DNA of 10,883 nucleotides from the NCBI GenBank assembly GCA_005885115.1, contig VAXX01000060.1:5030-15912 (forward strand). The letters are read 5' to 3'. The position numbers were made by a program, and so were the translations under genes. The notes under the pieces were generated by a model that ran no database searches, had not been told where the DNA came from, and was given only the letters and a program-made list of their open reading frames with translations. This document shows positions 8,291 through 10,883 of this stretch, piece after piece. The stretch's first letter is position 1. Each line of letters begins with the position of its first letter. This DNA is from Actinomycetota bacterium (GTDB lineage: Bacteria; Actinomycetota; Actinomycetes; Mycobacteriales; Micromonosporaceae).

Positions 8291-8830
8291 GGTGATCCGG
8301 GGCGGCGGGGCGGTGTCGCGCAGCTCCGGCCGGCCCGGCGCGGTCAGCCAACCGGGCAGCAGGTAGTTGCCCGGACCCCGACGGGCGCCGGGACCGCCCC
8401 GCGCCCCGATGTCGCCGGCCCGCAGCGGCCGGCCGCACACCGAACAGGTCATCGTCGCCTCGGTCGCCTGGCCGCAGCCGTGGTGCACCATGGTCACCGG
8501 CGGCCCGGCCGGCCCGGCGGTCCACCGGTCGCCCCAGCGCATCAGGGCGAGCAGGACGGGCAGCAGGTCGGCGCCCTTCTCGGTCAGCTCGTACCGGTAC
8601 CGCAGCGGGCGGTGCTGGTAGGGCTCCCGGGTCAGCAGCCCGTGCTCGACCAGCGTGGTGAGCCGGTCGGTGAGGATGTTCGTGGCGACCCCGAGGTCGC
8701 GCTGCAACTCATCGAACTTCGTGATGCCGAAGACGATGTCGCGCAGGATCAGCGGGGTCCAGGGCTCGCCTACCACCGCCAGGGTACGGGCGATCGAGCA
8801 GGGCATGGCCTGGAAGTCGGTGCGCTGCAT
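8249..8830 (-). CDS. HxlR-family transcriptional regulator with C-terminal Cys cluster
   Basis: A 193-residue winged-helix regulator. Residues 11-105 are a full HxlR domain: C11 in the [14 protein letters not shown] region, LILRDIVFG, the recognition region [19 protein letters not shown] (39-57), and a wing [17 protein letters not shown]11 sits at the position of the redox-sensing cysteine of HypR/YodB-type members. A tail beyond the core contains HHGC (116-119) and CSVC (129-132), a possible zinc or thiol site, then a Gly/Pro/Arg-rich stretch of about 55 residues. The ATG at 8830 has a TAnnnT -10 six bases upstream and no ribosome site, so it is probably leaderless. The 3' end overlaps cysA by 42 bases in convergent orientation. 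The regulated target and signal are unknown; HxlR genes often control a neighbouring gene or themselves. Confidence 0.9.
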   Translation of the reverse strand: MQRTDFQAMPCSIARTLAVVGEPWTPLILRDIVFGITKFDELQRDLGVATNILTDRLTTLVEHGLLTREPYQHRPLRYRYELTEKGADLLPVLLALMRWGDRWTAGPAGPPVTMVHHGCGQATEATMTCSVCGRPLRAGDIGARGGPGARRGPGNYLLPGWLTAPGRPELRDTAPPPRITSAGRFLDGPPGSG

Positions 8831-8836
8831 GACCGC

Positions 8837-8842
8837 AGCGTA
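8837..8842 (-). promoter_or_regulatory. -10 element for leaderless HxlR-gene transcription
   Basis: On the minus strand this reads TACGCT (TAnnnT), ending six bases before the ATG at 8830. The spacing matches those before pyk and rrf2 and implies a transcript starting at the start codon. The adjacent hairpin (8843-8881) occupies the spacer and expected -35 region. Confidence 0.45.
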
Positions 8843-8881
8843 GAGCGCCCGGCCCAGGTCAGCCGCCTGAGCCGGGCGCTC
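8843..8881 (-). terminator. Long hairpin, probable terminator of the small membrane-protein gene
   Basis: Perfect 11-base arms GAGCGCCCGGC (8843-8853) and GCCGGGCGCTC (8871-8881) are followed inward, after one mismatch, by a CAGG/CCTG pairing of four bases with a seven-base loop. It begins 18 bases after the TAA at 8900 on the minus strand. There is no T-run, which is common for actinobacterial terminators. Because it abuts the -10 of the HxlR gene it could also be an operator. The symmetry is certain; the role is inferred. Confidence 0.6.
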
Positions 8882-8899
8882 CTGCCGGAGCTCGCGTGG

Positions 8900-9448
8900 T
8901 TACCAGTGCTTCATCCACGGCAACCGGGCATCGAGCCAGTCGCGCAGCCGGGAAACCTCGTCAGTGCGGCTGTCCAGCCACGGCAGGTAGCCGGCGATGG
9001 CCAGGACGCCCAGGGCGATCGCCGCGATGCTGGCCAGCAGGCCGAGCAGGGCGACGCTGTGTCCGGTGACGCCGCGCCGGCTGGCGCCGACCAGACCACC
9101 GGCCGAGATCGCGCCGCCGACCACGCCCAGGGCCACGCCGACCGGAGCGAGCAGCCCGGTCAGGGTGGCGGCGAGGGCGACCAGGCCGACGATCAGACCG
9201 AGGGTGGCGAACGCGCTCACCCGTACCCACCGGGGGGCGGGTTCTTCCACGGGTACCGGCCGCTCGACCACGGTTTTCTCCGCTACCGGCCGGTCGACGA
9301 CCCGCTCGTCGGCGGGGTCGTCGGTGACCGTACGGTCCACCGGGCGCCGCTCGTCGATCTGGGCGTGGCGCGCGGTCGGGCTGTCCGTGGTCTGGGTATC
9401 GGCCTCGTCGGCGGTCCGACTCCGGTGCGGAATGCCGAGTTTCGCCAC
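8900..9448 (-). CDS. Small membrane protein with acidic/basic N-terminal tail, function unknown
   Basis: A 182-residue protein started at GTG 9448, chosen because a near-perfect ribosome site (AAGGAGGT on the minus strand, 9454-9461) lies five bases upstream. The open frame runs further to 9613, but that extension lacks such a site and would cross the divergent gene. Residues 1-75 are charged and contain repeating VDRPV/VERPV-like units. Hydrophobic segments follow at about 79-100, 102-121 (Gly-rich) and 131-153. A C-terminal amphipathic tail has several Trp, ending LPWMKHW. The paired helices joined by ASRRGVTGHSVALLGL recall DUF4190-type small membrane proteins, from memory only. It is divergent from the LigD-like gene and ends at a strong hairpin, so it appears to be a single-gene transcript. 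I do not recognise a specific function. Confidence 0.8.
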   Translation of the reverse strand: MAKLGIPHRSRTADEADTQTTDSPTARHAQIDERRPVDRTVTDDPADERVVDRPVAEKTVVERPVPVEEPAPRWVRVSAFATLGLIVGLVALAATLTGLLAPVGVALGVVGGAISAGGLVGASRRGVTGHSVALLGLLASIAAIALGVLAIAGYLPWLDSRTDEVSRLRDWLDARLPWMKHW

Positions 9449-9523
9449 GGCAGACCTCCTTGTATCGACATCGAGTGCGGTAGTTACCCGGGGTGGGTAC
9501 CCAGCGCGCCGGACCGCTACACC

Positions 9524-9529
9524 GGACAA
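9524..9529 (+). promoter_or_regulatory. Possible -10 element for the LigD-like gene
   Basis: GACAAT matches four of six consensus bases, including the important A at position 2 and T at position 6. It lies eight bases before the ATG at 9538. With no leader long enough for a ribosome site, translation is probably leaderless. Weaker than the pyk and rrf2 examples. Confidence 0.35.
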
Positions 9530-9537
9530 TGCGGGGT

Positions 9538-10578
9538 ATGCCCGACCGGCTGGCGGAGTACCGGCGCAAGCGCGACCCGGCGCGTACCCCTGAGCCGGTG
9601 CCGGCGAGCTCACCCGAGGTGGGGCACGGGGACACGTACGTGATCCAGCAGCACCACGCCCGGCGGCTGCACTGGGACCTGCGGTTGGAGCGGGACGGGG
9701 TACTGGTGTCCTGGGCGCTGCCGCGCGGCCTGCCCAAGGATCCGGCGCGCAACCACCTGGCGGTGCATACCGAGGACCATCCGATGGAGTACGCGGACTT
9801 CTCCGGCGAGATCCCGACGGGGGAGTACGGGGCCGGCCGGATGACGATCTTCGACCGGGGCACGTACACGACCGAGAAGTGGCGCGACCGCGAGGTGATC
9901 GTGGTGCTGCACGGCGCCCGGTCGGCCGGCCGGTACGTCCTGTTCCGGACCCGGGGCGACGACTGGATGATCCATCGGATGGACGGGCCGCCGCCGGGCT
10001 GGACCCCGCTGCCCGAGCAGGTCGCGCCGATGCTGCAGACCCGGGTGGCGCGGCTGCCGGCCGATGACGAGGCGTTCGGGTACGAGCTGGAGTGGCCGGG
10101 CGTACGGGCGCTGGCCGCGATCTCCGGCGGGCGGGTGGAGCTGCGGGTCGACGGGCGGGACGCCATCGACGGGTACCCCGAGCTGCGCGCCCTGGGCGAG
10201 GCGCTGGCGCCGATCGAGTGCCTGCTCGACGGGGTGGTGGTCGGGTTCACCCCGGAGGGCACCGTGGAGCCGCCACGGGAGCGGGTGCCGGGACGGCGTA
10301 CCACCAACCGGCCGTCCGTGCAGTACCTGGCCAGCGACCTGCTCTGGCTGGACGGAGTGTCCACGGTGGACGAACCGTACGCGCGGCGCCGGGAACTGCT
10401 CGCCGCACTGGACCTGACCGGTCCGTCCTGGCAGACCCCACCGCACTTCACCGGCGGCGGGCGTTTCGCCCGGGAGGCGGCCCGGGAGCAGGGCGTACCG
10501 GGGATCCTGGCGAAGCGGTTGGCGTCGGCGTACCGGGCGGGTCGGCGTACCCGGGACTGGCTGCGCATTCCGGTGTGA
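9538..10578 (+). CDS. LigD-type 3'-phosphoesterase fused to a degenerate ATP-ligase-like domain
   Basis: A 346-residue protein related to bacterial NHEJ ligase LigD but lacking the polymerase and OB-fold parts. Residues 1-150 form the 3'-phosphoesterase (PE) domain, which trims 3'-phosphate or ribonucleotide ends at DNA breaks. The PE motifs look intact: HHARRLHWDLRLE (39-51, with H39/H40, H45, D47, R49), AVHTEDHPMEY (around 76-86), GEIPTGEYGAG and DRGTY. Residues 178-346 resemble the ligase nucleotidyltransferase core, but motif I reads ELEWPGVRAL instead of a K-x-DG form (E185 where the nucleotide-accepting Lys belongs, P187 for Asp). Motif III has LLDGVVV instead of LDGE (V233), and the motif V entry has PGILAKR instead of EG-x-x-AK. 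The chain ends at WLRIPV. It is predicted to be ligase-dead with a possibly active PE. No ku or other NHEJ gene is in the window. A leaderless start at 9538 is preferred because homology begins there. Confidence 0.88.
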   Translation: MPDRLAEYRRKRDPARTPEPVPASSPEVGHGDTYVIQQHHARRLHWDLRLERDGVLVSWALPRGLPKDPARNHLAVHTEDHPMEYADFSGEIPTGEYGAGRMTIFDRGTYTTEKWRDREVIVVLHGARSAGRYVLFRTRGDDWMIHRMDGPPPGWTPLPEQVAPMLQTRVARLPADDEAFGYELEWPGVRALAAISGGRVELRVDGRDAIDGYPELRALGEALAPIECLLDGVVVGFTPEGTVEPPRERVPGRRTTNRPSVQYLASDLLWLDGVSTVDEPYARRRELLAALDLTGPSWQTPPHFTGGGRFAREAAREQGVPGILAKRLASAYRAGRRTRDWLRIPV

Positions 10579-10580
10579 TC

Positions 10581-10604
10581 GCGCGTGGCGATGGTACGCC
10601 GCGC
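10581..10604 (+). terminator. Possible hairpin terminator after the LigD-like gene
   Basis: Two bases after the TGA, arms GCGC-GGCG and CGCC-GCGC pair over eight base pairs with a two-base bulge on the left side and a six-base loop ATGGTA. No T-run follows. Short but well placed; the remaining bases to 10689 hold no other recognisable signal. Confidence 0.4.
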
Positions 10605-10689
10605 CCACGCCGGATACCTCGAAATCGGCGAGAACTACCGCAAGATGGGGTATGTCAGCCACGCTGGTGATCGAGAAGTCTCGTGAACC

Positions 10690-10883
10690 ATGCGCCGGAA
10701 CGGGGGAAACGTGGCCAACCGGGTGGTCATCGGTGGGTACATGCTGGGCGCGCTCGCCCTCACCGCTGGCTACTATGCGTACCCCCACGGGCATTTGATC
10801 TTGTGGTGCGTGATCGGCGCGAGCAGCGCCGCCGCGATCGTGCTCGGCGTCCGCACCCACCGGCCACGCCGCCGGCTGCCCTG
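10690..10883 (+). CDS. N-terminus of a multi-pass membrane protein (partial)
   Basis: The frame is open to the window end, with 64 codons visible. The peptide starts MRRNGGNVANR and then has two hydrophobic segments, about 12-31 (with GGYMLGALALTAGYY) and 35-53 (with LILWCVIGASSAAAIVLGV), followed by a basic loop RTHRPRRRLP, so it is a polytopic membrane protein. The start is either ATG 10690 or GTG 10711; the latter has a purine run GGGGGAAA just upstream and may be the true start. This N-terminal pattern recalls the membrane sensor region of actinobacterial GGDEF/EAL cyclic-di-GMP proteins, but the catalytic part is outside the window, so this is only a guess from memory. Confidence 0.6.
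   Translation, partial: MRRNGGNVANRVVIGGYMLGALALTAGYYAYPHGHLILWCVIGASSAAAIVLGVRTHRPRRRLP

Noticed and set aside
9610..10860. Long minus-strand frames opposite the LigD-like gene
   Set aside because: Codon-composition shadows with no domain pattern; the plus-strand protein has clear motifs.

Overview
The window is dense, very GC-rich, strand-switching DNA with GTG and TTG starts, Pro/Ser-rich exported linkers and several promoters whose -10 lies 5-8 bases before the start codon. This points to a high-GC actinomycete. The gene style, the frequent GTAC words and the pyk-tesB neighbourhood fit Micromonosporaceae best (inference, no search done). No stretch longer than 300 bases lacks a gene, and no tRNA, rRNA, CRISPR array, insertion sequence or prophage gene was seen.

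Left part (1-1588, minus strand): a tandem set of related single-pass membrane proteins, each with a short basic N-terminus, one membrane segment, a Pro/Ser linker and an extracytoplasmic domain. The first (880-1588) carries a reading-frame defect, probably an internal deletion of about 74 bases, that opens it into the second (104-865). The third (1-104) runs off the window.

Centre-left (1739-4577, plus strand): pyruvate kinase (pyk) overlaps an acyl-CoA thioesterase II gene (tesB), the same order as pykA-tesB1 in Mycobacterium tuberculosis. A cysteine-free Rrf2-family regulator follows from its own probable leaderless promoter.

Centre (4668-8290, plus strand): a complete sulfate/thiosulfate ABC importer, with a lipoprotein-anchored binding protein, two permeases and an ATPase. 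The last three genes overlap end to start. A 22-bp dyad in the promoter just upstream is the best candidate operator for the neighbouring Rrf2 regulator, suggesting a local CymR-like circuit for sulfur supply.

Right part (8249-10883): an HxlR-family regulator on the minus strand overlaps the end of the ATPase gene tail to tail. Next comes a small membrane protein of unknown role (minus strand). Divergent from it is a stand-alone LigD-type protein with an intact-looking 3'-phosphoesterase domain fused to a ligase-like domain that has lost the key catalytic residues. The window ends in the first 64 codons of a multi-pass membrane protein.

Most of the region is ordinary chromosome. The parts worth a second look are the phosphoesterase/pseudo-ligase protein, the Rrf2-sulfate operator and the broken tandem membrane-protein gene.
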